From: Channallabes apus
Lineage: Eukaryota > Chordata > Actinopteri > Siluriformes > Clariidae
Assembly (NCBI GenBank): GCA_030522415.1
Contig: CM060126.1
Location: 4,661,145-4,725,144 of the forward strand
DNA length: 64,000 bases
Direction: 5' to 3'
Each line of letters starts with the position of its first letter. The stretch's first letter is position 1. The translations under genes were made by a program, and so were the position numbers. Under the pieces are notes generated by a model. It was given only the letters and a program-made list of their open reading frames with translations. It did not search any database and had not been told where the DNA came from. Of the stretch, positions 45,895-55,544 are shown piece after piece.

Positions 45895-45923
<29 letters not shown>
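45895..45923. repeat. (CA)n microsatellite
   Basis: About 14 CA units, in MASP1 intron 2. Confidence 0.95.
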
Positions 45924-45925
<2 letters not shown>

Positions 45926-46568
45926 CACAATCCTCCCTTATCTATGTGTCTCATTCAAGTGTTTACACTAAGCGTCAGTGAACGATGGGTCAATCGAAGA
46001 TAACTGACACACACACACCCACCAACCCACCCACACACACAGAGTAAACCAAGTTATCATAATACCATTAATCACTGTCATTTTACCTGTTTTGCCATGG
46101 GTGTTTATGTGTAGAGGGCAGTAAGGGGGCAGGGTGGTGTTTATTTTACCCTTCGGCCCTGTGGTTAAGAGGATTTGTGAAGTAAGCGAGCAATAGAGCA
46201 GTGGTTGTCGTGCTGTGATGGGAAAACAGTTCACAGTGGAGTGGTGTAATGCAAAATAAGGCCTGTGTTACATCAATTTTGTTGATCATGTCTGAAAACA
46301 GCACGTACGAAAGCGGCTCGTTCCTCATACCAGAGCAGTGACTCAATAAACCATCGATTAAGACAACTACTTCAACATGTGCCTCCAATGAGACACATGA
46401 AGCCACCCAGCTGCATCTTTTCACCCACACAGGGCAGCGTAACACATTTAAAGAAGATTTCTGGTTTGATTAAATCTCATATAGAGTTACGAGTAGATAC
46501 AGGATGCAGATACCGATGCATCACATAACATTTTGCTCTTAAAATACAAAATATCCGGATGCACTCAC
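45924..46568 (-). other. MASP1 intron 2, remaining part
   Basis: Nothing recognised; frames here are short and unsupported. Confidence 0.45.
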
Positions 46569-46794
46569 CTTTACGTAATCGTACTCGCACAGGTATGACG
46601 GCTCGATGTCGAAGTGCATGAAGTACAGGCGAATCTGATATCCTTCCGGAAGGCTGATGTTCCACTGGATCTCCCTGTCCTTCGGATACGGATCAGGAAA
46701 GCCGGGCGAGTACATGGTGCCGTACATGTCAGTCAGCTGGAGCAACCGGGCCCACGCTGTGCTCACACACAGGAGGAGAACCGGCACTACACCA
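46569..46794 (-). CDS. masp1: MASP1 exon 2: signal peptide core and first half of CUB1
   Basis: A 226-nt exon from a TTCATACAG acceptor to an AAAG-GTGAGT donor. It begins with a hydrophobic stretch (VVPVLLLCVSTAWA) that completes the secretion signal. LLQLTDMYGTMYSPGFPDPY and on to LYFMHFDIEPSYLCEYDYVK follow, which is the CUB1 front half. An in-frame ATG at 46808 lies upstream of the acceptor and was not used, because exon 1 supplies the start in matching phase. Confidence 0.94.
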
Positions 46795-47520
46795 CTGTAT
46801 GAACACATAAAAACATGTTAATGTTCCATCTTAGAGTAGAATCCAGTGTTCCTGCTTAGTGTCCGGTGTTCCTAAGAGAAGCTTTGAGTCCAACATGACC
46901 AGGATGATGTGATTACTGAAGATGGATGAGGGAATGAGTTGGGAAGACGTGTGCTAAAGTCTTTCAAAACTTTCAATCTGTATTATCTGTATTAGTTCTG
47001 ACCTAGTAATCTGATCATTCCACAAAAGCACTGGGACATTTAACTATATGAATCATTCCACGTCACAGGTGTTCTAATAATCCTTAACTAATTACATTAA
47101 CTGTCAGACGCAGCATGGGTGATAGTAGGGCTGTACGGTCTGCAGTACTGAGGAGAGAGCAGCTGCCCGACAAAATCTTACCAGTTTCTTACACAAGGCT
47201 GAATCCCCAAATCCCTCTCTAACCCCTGATCAAGGGCACTATGTATCGGATTCAACCATGGAACTTGAAAGTTGATGATCTAAAGTGAAATATGGAAATG
47301 TGGAAATATAAAGAGAAACTTATGAGATTTACAGGACTGTCCACCACCTCTATGGTTTATTCCCATCACATTTTAAATACATAGTACAGGTAAGAATTTA
47401 AAACTATTTTAAACTGTTGTCCCAATACTTTTGATCACAACTCAATCAACCAATCAATCAAAAATCAATCTATCTGGGCTCACAAAATGCATCAAAAACT
47501 AAAGATAATGTTGTTTGTGG
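46795..47520 (-). other. MASP1 intron 1, exon 2-proximal part
   Basis: No repeat or exon recognised. Confidence 0.45.
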
Positions 47521-48218
47521 TTCCTAAACAACAACAATAACAACAATACAAATAATACTAAAAATACTACTATTACAACTACTACTACTACTACTAATAA
47601 TAATAATAATTACTGTTATTAAAAGTTATTAACATTTATTACTGGCTGGCTAGACTTTTCATCATCATCATCGTCATTATTATTATTATTATTATTAGTA
47701 GTAGTAGTAGTAGTAAAACAGCAACACCATTACTACTCTTATTAGTACAACCATTAATAGACAAGACAAATAGTAAAAGTTAATTACAACAATAATAACA
47801 ACAACAATAATAATAAAAAATATGCAGTAACACAGCAACAGCAATACTCCTCCTCCTCCTCCTACTTCTCCTTCTTAATAATAATAATAATAATAATAAT
47901 AATCACAAATTAACAGCAGACCATTGTAAAAAAACATTCAGAAGAGATAATAAACTGTTATTATTATAATTATTATAATAATTATTAATTGTAGTAGTAG
48001 TAGAATGAGGAGGAGGAGTTGGTGTAGTATTGCTGCTGGGTTACAACTACTACTACTGTAGTAATAATAAGAAGAAGAAGAAGAAGAAGAAGAAGAAAAA
48101 GAAGAAGAAGAATAACAACAACAACAATAATAATAATGATGAAGAGTCTGGCCAGCCAGTTATAAACACCAGTTATAAATGTCAACAACAAAATAATTTT
48201 ATTTTATTATTATTATTA
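47521..48218. repeat. dense triplet-repeat block, left part
   Basis: A patchwork of (TAA/TTA)n, (CAA)n, (TAC)n, (TCC)n, (TAG)n and a long (GAA)n run at about 48068-48112. Complementary triplets occur on both strands, so hairpins are likely. In MASP1 intron 1. Confidence 0.9.
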
Positions 48219-48467
48219 TTCATTCATTCATTCTCTATACCGCTTAATCCTGTGCTCAGGGTCGCGGGGGACCTGGAGCCTATCCCAGGAGACTTCGGGC
48301 ACTAGGCAGGGTACACCCTGGACAGGGTGCCAATCCATCGCAGGGCACACACACATACACACACTCACACACCCAATCACACACTACGGGCAATTTAGGA
48401 ATGCCAATTAGCCTAACCTGCATATCTTTGGACTGTGGGAGGAAACCGGAGTACCCGGAGGAAACCC
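48219..48467 (-). repeat. 5'-truncated family 1 SINE inside the triplet block
   Basis: The tail and middle are intact, but the tRNA-like head is missing. TTATTATTATT occurs on both sides, consistent with insertion in a pre-existing triplet run. Confidence 0.85.
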
Positions 48468-48562
48468 TTATTATTATTAATAATAATAATAATAATAATC
48501 ATTATTATTATTATTATTATTATTGTTGTTGTTGTTGTTGTTGTTGTTGCTGTTGTTGTTAA
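48468..48562. repeat. triplet-repeat block, right part
   Basis: (TTA/TAA)n followed by (GTT)n of about 12 units. Confidence 0.93.
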
Positions 48563-48971
48563 AGAACAACAATAGTTTTTGAATTTTTTTTGTGTGCATA
48601 GACACAAAAAAACTTAATACTTAATACATGAATTAACAAAAGTCATTATAACCAATAATTAGCAATAACTACATTCATTCCTTTTTTTATGCAATACCTA
48701 AAAAAGTTTATTGCTTTGAAGCTGACTTTTTAGCCTAAGTCCAGTTCTAGTTCAGTTTTTGGATTAAACTTCCTCTACATTCCCCTGCACCCCCCTGTGC
48801 TCTATATACTGTAAAACTTCCCCGCAGACAGACAGTCAGACAGACAGACAGGCAGTCAGACAGACAGGTCTACTCGTTAGACAGACGGCTCTGCTCACTG
48901 CGGGTTTATATCTCCATGTTCACGCGCAAAGTAGAGACTAGAGAGAGGAACAGGATCAGAGCTTCACTTAC
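48563..48971 (-). other. MASP1 intron 1, exon 1-proximal part
   Basis: Contains a short CAGA-type run at 48828-48865. Nothing else recognised. Confidence 0.45.
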
Positions 48972-48985
48972 CGCGCTCGAGCCAT
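48972..48985 (-). CDS. masp1: MASP1 exon 1: start codon and first residues
   Basis: ATGGCTCGAGCGCG is followed at once by a perfect GTAAGT donor. Splicing to 46794 gives MARARGVVPVLLLC..., a textbook signal peptide with a basic start, hydrophobic core and AWA cleavage site. The 14 nt leave a two-base split codon that exon 2 completes as Arg, and that phase match is the main support. The 5' UTR probably reaches about 49010. Confidence 0.82.
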
Positions 48986-49009
48986 CAGCCGTTATGTGGA
49001 GAGTCTCCT

Positions 49010-49075
49010 GCCCGCGCGCACACGTACGCGTGTGCGTATGCGCGCGCACACGTGCGCGCGTGTGTGTGTGTGAAA
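49010..49075. promoter_or_regulatory. alternating CG/CA tract at the MASP1 promoter
   Basis: About 60 bp of nearly perfect alternating purine-pyrimidine sequence rich in CG (for example CGCGCGCACACGTGCGCGCG-type blocks) lies 25-90 bp upstream of the MASP1 ATG. Such sequence readily forms Z-DNA. No TATA box was seen. A reverse octamer-like ATGCTAAT lies near 49100 on the gene strand. Confidence 0.45.
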
Positions 49076-49264
49076 GAGAGAGACTTTTTGTCAGGATCAT
49101 TAGCATATTAAAGTAAATCATTCGTGGCTAAAGTGAACGTTTTCAGAAGAAAGTTAGTATAGAACAGAATTTAATAAATAATAATAATAATAAATTTTAA
49201 ATTATTTGAAGTTATTGAAGTTGTTTATTAAAAAATAACATCTTTAGTCATGACACCACAAACA

Positions 49265-49450
49265 TTTACATTTAGGCATTTGGCAGATGCTCTTATCCAG
49301 AGCGACTTAGATTTTTATCTCATTACACATCTGAGTGTTAAGGGCCTTGCTCAAGGGCCCAAGAGTGGCAACTTGGTGGTTGTGGGGTTTGAACCTGGGA
49401 TCTTCTGAACCGTAGTCTAATGCCTTAACCACTGATCTACCCCTGACCCC
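49265..49450 (-). repeat. tRNA-derived SINE (family 4)
   Basis: The tail GCATTTGGCAGATGCTCTTA and the head motif CCTTAACCACTGATCTACCC are on the plus strand, so it is inserted in the minus orientation. Confidence 0.8.
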
Positions 49451-49599
49451 AAACGATCTATCGAACTCTAGGATCGATAATTTACACTTCTTTAAAAATT
49501 TATTACATTTACAAACCACTTTACAACACATACTGTACACTGTGAAAGTTTGAACCTAAAGTCCATCTTCATTGATTACAGTTTAAAACAACAATATTG

Positions 49600-49866
49600 T
49601 CAATCAATTTTCTATCACCTTGATGCACTGTTGCTTTGCTCCTCCAGGGTACATCAGGTCTGTGTGCATGATGTTCTCCCCATGCTTGGTGGGTTTTGCA
49701 GAGACACACATACACAGACACATTTATAATCGGCATTTCTTTGCACTGTGGGAGGAAACCCACCAAGCACATGGAGGACATGCAAACTCCATGCACACAG
49801 AGACGGGAATCGAACCCGGAACCTGGAGGCACAAAGCAACACTGCTACCCATTAAGCCACCATGGT
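49600..49866. repeat. two head-to-head family 1 SINE fragments
   Basis: A + strand fragment (TTGCTTTGCTCCTCCAGGG and on to CATGCTTGGTGGGTTTTGC, about 49625-49698) faces a minus-strand fragment (49740-49866) that contains the same sequence inverted. The pair forms an imperfect palindrome. Confidence 0.65.
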
Positions 49867-49906
49867 TCCACGTACATGCTCAATAATTCATAAAAAAATT
49901 ATTATT

Positions 49907-50328
49907 GCCTCTGAGTGGCGCAGTGGTAAAGTGCTCGCCCTATTATCCGGAGATCGCTGGTTCGATTCCCAGGTGATGCTGTAACCTTTCACAGCTGGAG
50001 GTCTAGAGATAGCTGATTGCCCGAGCTCTCTTAGAGAGGAGGGATGTGAGGTACTTGGTGCTCCCACATTTATCACAGCTCTACAGCCAATCGGGGGGGG
50101 GGGGGGTGTCTGTGAGCTCGCGCATGCAGAGGGAGCGGATAGCGCTGTCCTCCGAGTGTGTTACGCTGCCCCTAACGGTGCGTGAGTGAGCAGTTCGAAA
50201 AGATGCGGTTGGCTGGCGTCACGTGGTTCTGAGGAAACACGTGATAGTCTTCGGCCCTCCTGACTGAGTGGTAGTAGTAGCCTTAATGTGGGAGCCCCCT
50301 AGTGACGGGGAGGAATAAAAATAAAATT
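49907..50328 (+). repeat. long tRNA-derived SINE (family 5)
   Basis: The head GAGTGGCGCAGTGGTAAAGT and the B-box-like GGTTCGATTCCC are followed by about 330 bp of body containing GGTGCGTGAGTGAGCAG and GAGGAAACACGTGATAG. It ends in an A/T-rich tail. A G homopolymer interrupts the body at about 50093-50107. Confidence 0.75.
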
Positions 50329-50389
50329 ATTATTGACAAAACAAAATTCTTTACAACACAGACACAATGAAAGAGAGAACATACACTCA

Positions 50390-50490
50390 CTCACTCACTC
50401 ATCTTCTATACCGCTTTATCCTGTATTCAAGGTCGCAGAGCCCAGGAGCCTATCCCAGGAGGCTTGGGGCACGAGGTGGCACTATGAGAC
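50390..50490 (-). repeat. family 1 SINE tail fragment
   Basis: The ACTC run, TATACCGCTTTATCCTGTAT and the CCTATCCCAGGAGGCTTGGG block identify a diverged tail fragment. Confidence 0.65.
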
Positions 50491-50545
50491 TTATTTAAGG
50501 TCTCTGAAGGGAATATCCAAATGTATTGTTAATTATTCAATATTT

Positions 50546-50825
50546 GCGGTGGCTCAGAGGCTTAGTGGTTAGCACTGTTGCCTTGCACTTCCAGGGTCAA
50601 TTCCCACCTCAGGGTCTACTGCTTGGTGGGTTTCTTCCCACTGTCCAAAGAAATTAGAATCGGCTATCTGGTGTTCCCAAATTGTACTTTATGTAGTGGG
50701 TGAATGAGAGTATATGGTGTGTGATGGATTGGCACCCTGTCTTGGGTGTAACCCACCTCCTGCCCGGAATTTCCTGGGATAGACTCCCTTCAACAGGATA
50801 AGCAGTCTAGCAGATGGATGAAGGA
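50546..50825 (+). repeat. degenerate family 1 SINE, + strand
   Basis: The head GCTTAGTGGTTAGCACTGTT, the middle GATGGATTGGCACCCTGTC and the tail GATAAGCAGTCTAGCAGATG are in the correct order. Confidence 0.75.
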
Positions 50826-51982
50826 ATAAATTCAATATTTTGTCAATTCACATTTCTTCCCAAAGTCATTTCCATCTTCCCAGGTGGTGCAAAATCCAAG
50901 ATTTTATATTCTAAAACAGTTGAACAATTTCATGTACCAGCAAGCAGGTGTCCAAAATTTCTAATTAACTTGTGTAGCAGACGGGATGCCACATAGTCCA
51001 GCACTGGGAATAAATAATCGGCGCCCCTGAAAGCAGCCCCAACCAAATCACACTATGACCTCCTTTATGATGACAAGTGCTCACTAATGCGATGCTTTTA
51101 GTGGAATACCCCCTACACCAAGATTTATTCCCAACATCTTGCAAGGAGCAGTTTAGACCTTCAAAAGCCCTTTTATTTTGGTGATCCATCATGGCCTACA
51201 GCTACCTCCTTCAGTGGGACAGGACAAAATGTTAATTGACTTATCAACAGAACAGTTTCGTATGCTGTGGGTGGTGTATCGTGTATGTGGGATGATTAAT
51301 TGGAAGAGAGAAAGCAAGAGAGACCAAAACAGTTGCCCCAAGGCTTTCTCCGGTCACTACAAACATAAAACTTTATGTATTTAATGCTTTTTATCTAATG
51401 TACAACCTGATGTCTCCGTGAACAGACGTATGATCTGCTAGGTCCTATAATGTTGTACATATTGAGCTTAAGAATTCCAGTTTCCAACTATGTATTAAGA
51501 ACAGCAATTTTGGAACTGCAAGCATTGATTTCTACCACTAGAGGAAGATGTTGGCCTGTCACCACTATAGTCAACCACACTGCAGATTTATGGTTCAGAT
51601 TCTTTGGGGAAATACTGTAACCCAGCTGAGTGTGAACCGTTGCAACTCAAAACCCAAAATTGGGTTATTGGTTTTTGACTTCCTGTTGAAAGATGTTTAC
51701 ATGTCACTCTGTTGAAACAGTGCAATAAAGGTTTGACAGTTCTACCAGTGATCTGTAGGAATAAAGTCAGCTATGTATTAATATTAATACATTGTGACTT
51801 TTTTTTTTTCTTAAAATCAAGGTTCATTCACAATGAATTATTATTATTTATTAATAGCTGCCTTTATTGCTACAGATATGTGGATCTGTTGTGAAAAATT
51901 ATTAATAATTGCAAGATGAAGTGTGTAATAATTAAATTAAATTAATAATTAATGATTGCAAATCAAGCCACTGATGCCCTTA
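50826..51982. other. unassigned DNA
   Basis: AT-rich sequence upstream of MASP1 with no recognised frame or repeat. Confidence 0.4.
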
Positions 51983-52485
51983 TACAAGGGGTGTTGAGGT
52001 CAAACCAGGACATGAATGAAGGTAAGAAACCAGTTAATATTTACAGAAGACTTCAGGCACTGTACAGTTCTAAGATGCTTAGAGCCTTGTTCCTGTTAAT
52101 ATTCAATAGGTGGAATGCCTAATCCTTGAAAATCGAAGGATTATAGATGCATCTGGTTGTGGGAACATTACAGGAACTCTAGGAGTTACTGTCACATGAC
52201 AAATACAGTCCTGACCTTGTTCCACATGTTTGGGCTGTTAAAGGAGTTCCTGGGAGGCCAGCGTTTCAGGCGTGAAGCAGGCAGTCCGATCATGGCTCTG
52301 GTGTACTGAGAAAACTTTCTACTGTACCTTGCTGGTATCCAAGCACTAACACTGAAACACTGGAATAAGTGCATTACTGTAACAGGGGATTATATAGAGA
52401 AATAAAGGGAGTTTTTACTCTCAGAACTGTTTCCTGTTATTCTGGACAACCCGAAAGTCCTGGTTTGACTTGAACATCTTTTGTA
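51983..52485 (+). mobile_element. internally deleted mariner element
   Basis: The ends are inverted (left TACAAGGGGTGTTGAGGTCA, right complement of TACAAAAGATGTTCAAGTCA), followed inward on both sides by AACCAGGAC. The + strand retains the mariner-type peptide HMFGLLKEFLGGQRF and nothing longer. It is related to 1274-1660. Confidence 0.75.
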
Positions 52486-52739
52486 TTATAAAAGAAAAAA
52501 AAAAAATGTACCAAAAGATTTTAACCTGCATTATAGCACTCATTACTCCTTACCCTAGATGTAGAAGGTTAGATTGCTGATTCATGCTGAGTGGTTCCCA
52601 GACCATAATAAATAATTGGGCTTGACCTTAGATTATGGTACATACATTGAATTATTGACGACTCCTTAACACATTTTTAGTTCCTAATTAGTGATGACTA
52701 AAATTCTACTTTAAGATATAAAACTCATATTGAGTGATT

Positions 52740-53215
52740 CGTACTCTTGTTCCTCCTAACTGCTTTAGGCTTCAATTACAGCAATTCTTCTGCATTACAA
52801 CTTTATTAACTTTAAAACATTGCATCTTATTTATTTATACATTTTTTTGACCCATTCCTCTTAAAAAAGTGCAACAACGTTCATGTCTTGAGGTCACTGC
52901 TTAGACCAGGCTGTCCTACCAGCAGTTCTTTACCCTGTTTCTGTCTCCATCCTGAGCAGGTTGCTGGTACATACAGTATAACGTGATGCTGCCACCACCA
53001 TGCTTCTTTGTGTGGATGCTGCTCTCAGGAAGAAGAGTTTCCACCAAGTGCAACTTTTTTTTTCATTCCATAGCATCTCTGTTGAGTTGATGTCTGGGCT
53101 CTGACTCAACCACTCCAAAAGGTGGATTAGGTTTTTCTGAAGCCATTCGGTTGTGGACTTGCTACATTGTCCTGTTGCATAACCCAACTTCTAGAGTTTT
53201 AGCTGACATACTGTA
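52740..53215 (-). pseudogene. degenerate Tc1-like transposase remnant
   Basis: The minus strand reads SKSTTEWLQKN and then WLSQSPDINSTEMLW, the region around the third catalytic residue of a Tc1 transposase, with surrounding frame breaks. No clear terminal repeats. Confidence 0.65.
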
Positions 53216-53945
53216 CAGACATAAAGTAAAAATGTTTCCCAATGTGTCCCTGAATGAAGGGAGGCTCAAAAATCAGTCAGTACCAGTCAGTATCTGGTGG
53301 CCACCAGCTGCTTGAAGTACTGCAGTGCATCTCCTCCTCATGGACTGGACCAGATTTGTCAGTTCTTGCTGTGAGATGGAGGGATTGTGTGTTCCTGGTG
53401 TGACTCGGGCAGTTGTTGTGGCCATCCTGTACCTGTCACGCAGGTGTGATATTCGGATGTACCCATCCTGTGCAGGTGTTGTTACACGTGGTCTTCCACT
53501 GCGAGGATGATCAGCTGTCCTTCCCGTCTCCCTGTAGCGCCGTCTTAGGCGTCTCACAGTGCGGACATGGCGATTTATTGCCCTATAGCCACATCAGCAG
53601 TCCTCATGCCCCCCTGCAGCATGCCTAATGCACGTTCACGCAGATGAGCAGCGACCCTGGGCGTCTTTCTTTGGGTGTTTTTCACAGTCGGTAGACAAGT
53701 CTCTTTAGTGTCCTGCGTTTTTAGAACTGTGACCTTAAATGCCGACTTTCTGTAAGCTGTTAAGGTCTTAACGACCATTCCACAGGTGCATGTTAATTAA
53801 CTGATTATGGTTAATTGAACATGCATGGAAAACATAGTTTAAACCCTTTACAATGAAGATCTGTAAAGTTATTTGGATTTTTACAACATTATTGTTGAAA
53901 TCCACAGTCCTGAAAAAGGGGCGTTTCTTTTTTTGCTGAGTATAT
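53216..53945 (-). pseudogene. Tc1-like remnant (family C), N-terminal half
   Basis: The right end (the 5' end on the minus strand) starts CAGCAAAAAAAGAAACGCCC, a recognisable terminal repeat. The coding part keeps LRERALGMLQGGMRTADVA and RRYRETGRTADHPRSGRPRV, the DNA-binding half, then degenerates. The catalytic half is absent. Confidence 0.75.
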
Positions 53946-54059
53946 TTGGAATATATACTTTATTTGGAGTATATTCTGCTTGGAAATACATGCAACAGTT
54001 TCAAGATATAAAGCAATTATAAAAAAAAAATAAAGCAATTTTGCTTCATTACCTAATTA

Positions 54060-54095
54060 GTATATATATACTGTGTGTGTATATATATATATATA
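54060..54095. repeat. (TA)n-rich run
   Basis: Two short TA runs around a TGTGTG core. Confidence 0.85.
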
Positions 54096-54363
54096 GTGTG
54101 AGTTATGAGCAACTTATAATATTTTAGTCTCGTACTCAGTGCTGTCCGACATTATCACTATCTGTCTCGTAATCCAGCAACTTCCTGCCAGTCAATATGT
54201 GTCTGAAACGCAAATACACGTATGTACTCTCATGTACTGGTGTTTTTATCTAGTAATTGGTTTTCTAATAATGGAATTACTGCAACAAAATGACAAAGTA
54301 CACATGGATTATTGTGCGGGAGTCCATGGCCAAGAACAGACTGACTGGCATTATGTAGGCTAT

Positions 54364-54364
<1 letters not shown>

Positions 54365-54433
<69 letters not shown>

Positions 54434-54452
54434 AGAAATGTTAGGGGTGAAA

Positions 54453-54495
<43 letters not shown>
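54365..54495. repeat. (CA)n and (GT)n in inverted arrangement
   Basis: About 34 CA units (54365-54432), then a 26-bp spacer, then about 18 GT units (54459-54495). The two tracts are complementary, so a single strand can fold into a long hairpin. Confidence 0.95.
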
Positions 54496-54498
<3 letters not shown>

Positions 54499-55508
54499 AG
54501 AGGACGACACTCGAGTTAAAAGGTTCTGCTATCAGCTCTGTCCGTGCTGTGCTCTTATTGTCCTGGGAATGGCTGTGTTAAAGGACTTTGCCTCCTTTTG
54601 TGTGTGAATAACGGCCTCCTTGGCTTAGACAGCTAAACAATGCAGATCCATCCTTCCTCCTCCCGTCCTGCCTTCCTCATTCTCACTCCCTCCTTACTAC
54701 GTTTTTCTTTTCCTTGCTACATCCATCTCACTTTCATTCTAAAGGAAAATATGATGTCATAAAAAACTGTTATTTTAAAACCTTGCTTTACAATCTTAAT
54801 CAATATTGATTGATTGATAATTGTTTTACCTGGCTTTGATTTTATTTTCATCTTGAAAGGCAGTAATTCAAAAGGTTTAGTGTCTTTTAATACAAGGTCA
54901 AGGACTTTAAGAGAATACTGTACATCGAATGTAAATTTTTATGTAATGCTCCCAATTAATCTCTCCAAATACTCCTATAATACAAGATGGAGTGAAAGAC
55001 GTTGACGAAAACTCTATGCCTAAAGTATGTTTCTGTTCAATTCAGTTTTGTAAAACAAGCAAACACTTTCAAATAGTTGGAGAAACTCAAACATTAGCCA
55101 AAGCAATAAGCAGATTTTATTACTTTTAAATGAGATTTCCAAGACCCCAGTGCATGAATTATTTCAAAAACCTGTGCGCAAAAAAAAAGTGCTGTTACAG
55201 TAGTGAGTTTGGGAAAATTCATCCGACTTCGAAAAACTAGACGAGCAGTTTTCTGATTTTAATTTTAATTTATGTTTAATAATTGTGACACAGTCATACC
55301 AAACAATTGACAAAAAGTGTACGTAAAATAAAAAAGCGAAATGTAGGAGCCACACAATATTTTAGCAAACTATGTTTCTTGAGCGATAATAACTTCTACC
55401 TCTCTACCACTTTTACTTCTTTATAACTGAGATATATTATAGTGACAGATGTGGGATGAAAAATTGAGGCTTGTCAGGAAATCACAAGCTAGAACAGAAT
55501 TAATCATG

Positions 55509-55511
<3 letters not shown>
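54496..55511. other. unassigned DNA
   Basis: AT-rich, with no recognised frame or repeat. Confidence 0.4.

Positions 55512-55541
<30 letters not shown>
55512..55541. repeat. (CT)n microsatellite
   Basis: About 15 CT units. Confidence 0.95.

Positions 55542-55544
<3 letters not shown>

Larger units (their letters stand above)
29134..48985 (-). other. masp1: MASP1 gene (MASP-3 isoform), all coding exons
   Basis: Gene-level entry. Twelve exons, all with GT-AG junctions and matching phases, give about 742 residues (human MASP-3 is 728). By residue: signal peptide 1-20, CUB1 21-139, EGF 140-183, CUB2 184-298, CCP1 299-364, CCP2 365-428, linker 429-465, trypsin-like protease 466-742. MASP-3 is a secreted protease carried on mannose-binding lectin, ficolins and collectins. 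Its known role is activating pro-factor D of the alternative complement pathway. The assignment rests on the SSLL-free MASP-3 hallmarks: ALLSASWVLTAAHVL, SEVLQYVKLPVV, ITENMFCAGFYEGG and DTCLGDSGG in one uninterrupted exon. The gene converges on NCX, and the two stop codons are 17 kb apart. Confidence 0.93.

Noticed and set aside
46539..46808. In-frame ATG at 46808 as the MASP1 start
   Set aside because: It lies upstream of a good splice acceptor. Exon 1 at 48972-48985 has an ATG, a perfect GTAAGT donor and the matching phase, and gives a better signal peptide.
48030..48607. Poly-Lys/poly-Asn and poly-Leu/poly-Ile frames
   Set aside because: They are translations of triplet repeats in MASP1 intron 1.
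39663..50328. tRNA genes at several sites with A- and B-box-like motifs
   Set aside because: The motifs are heads of SINEs, followed by SINE bodies and tails and repeated in many copies; no complete cloverleaf was seen.
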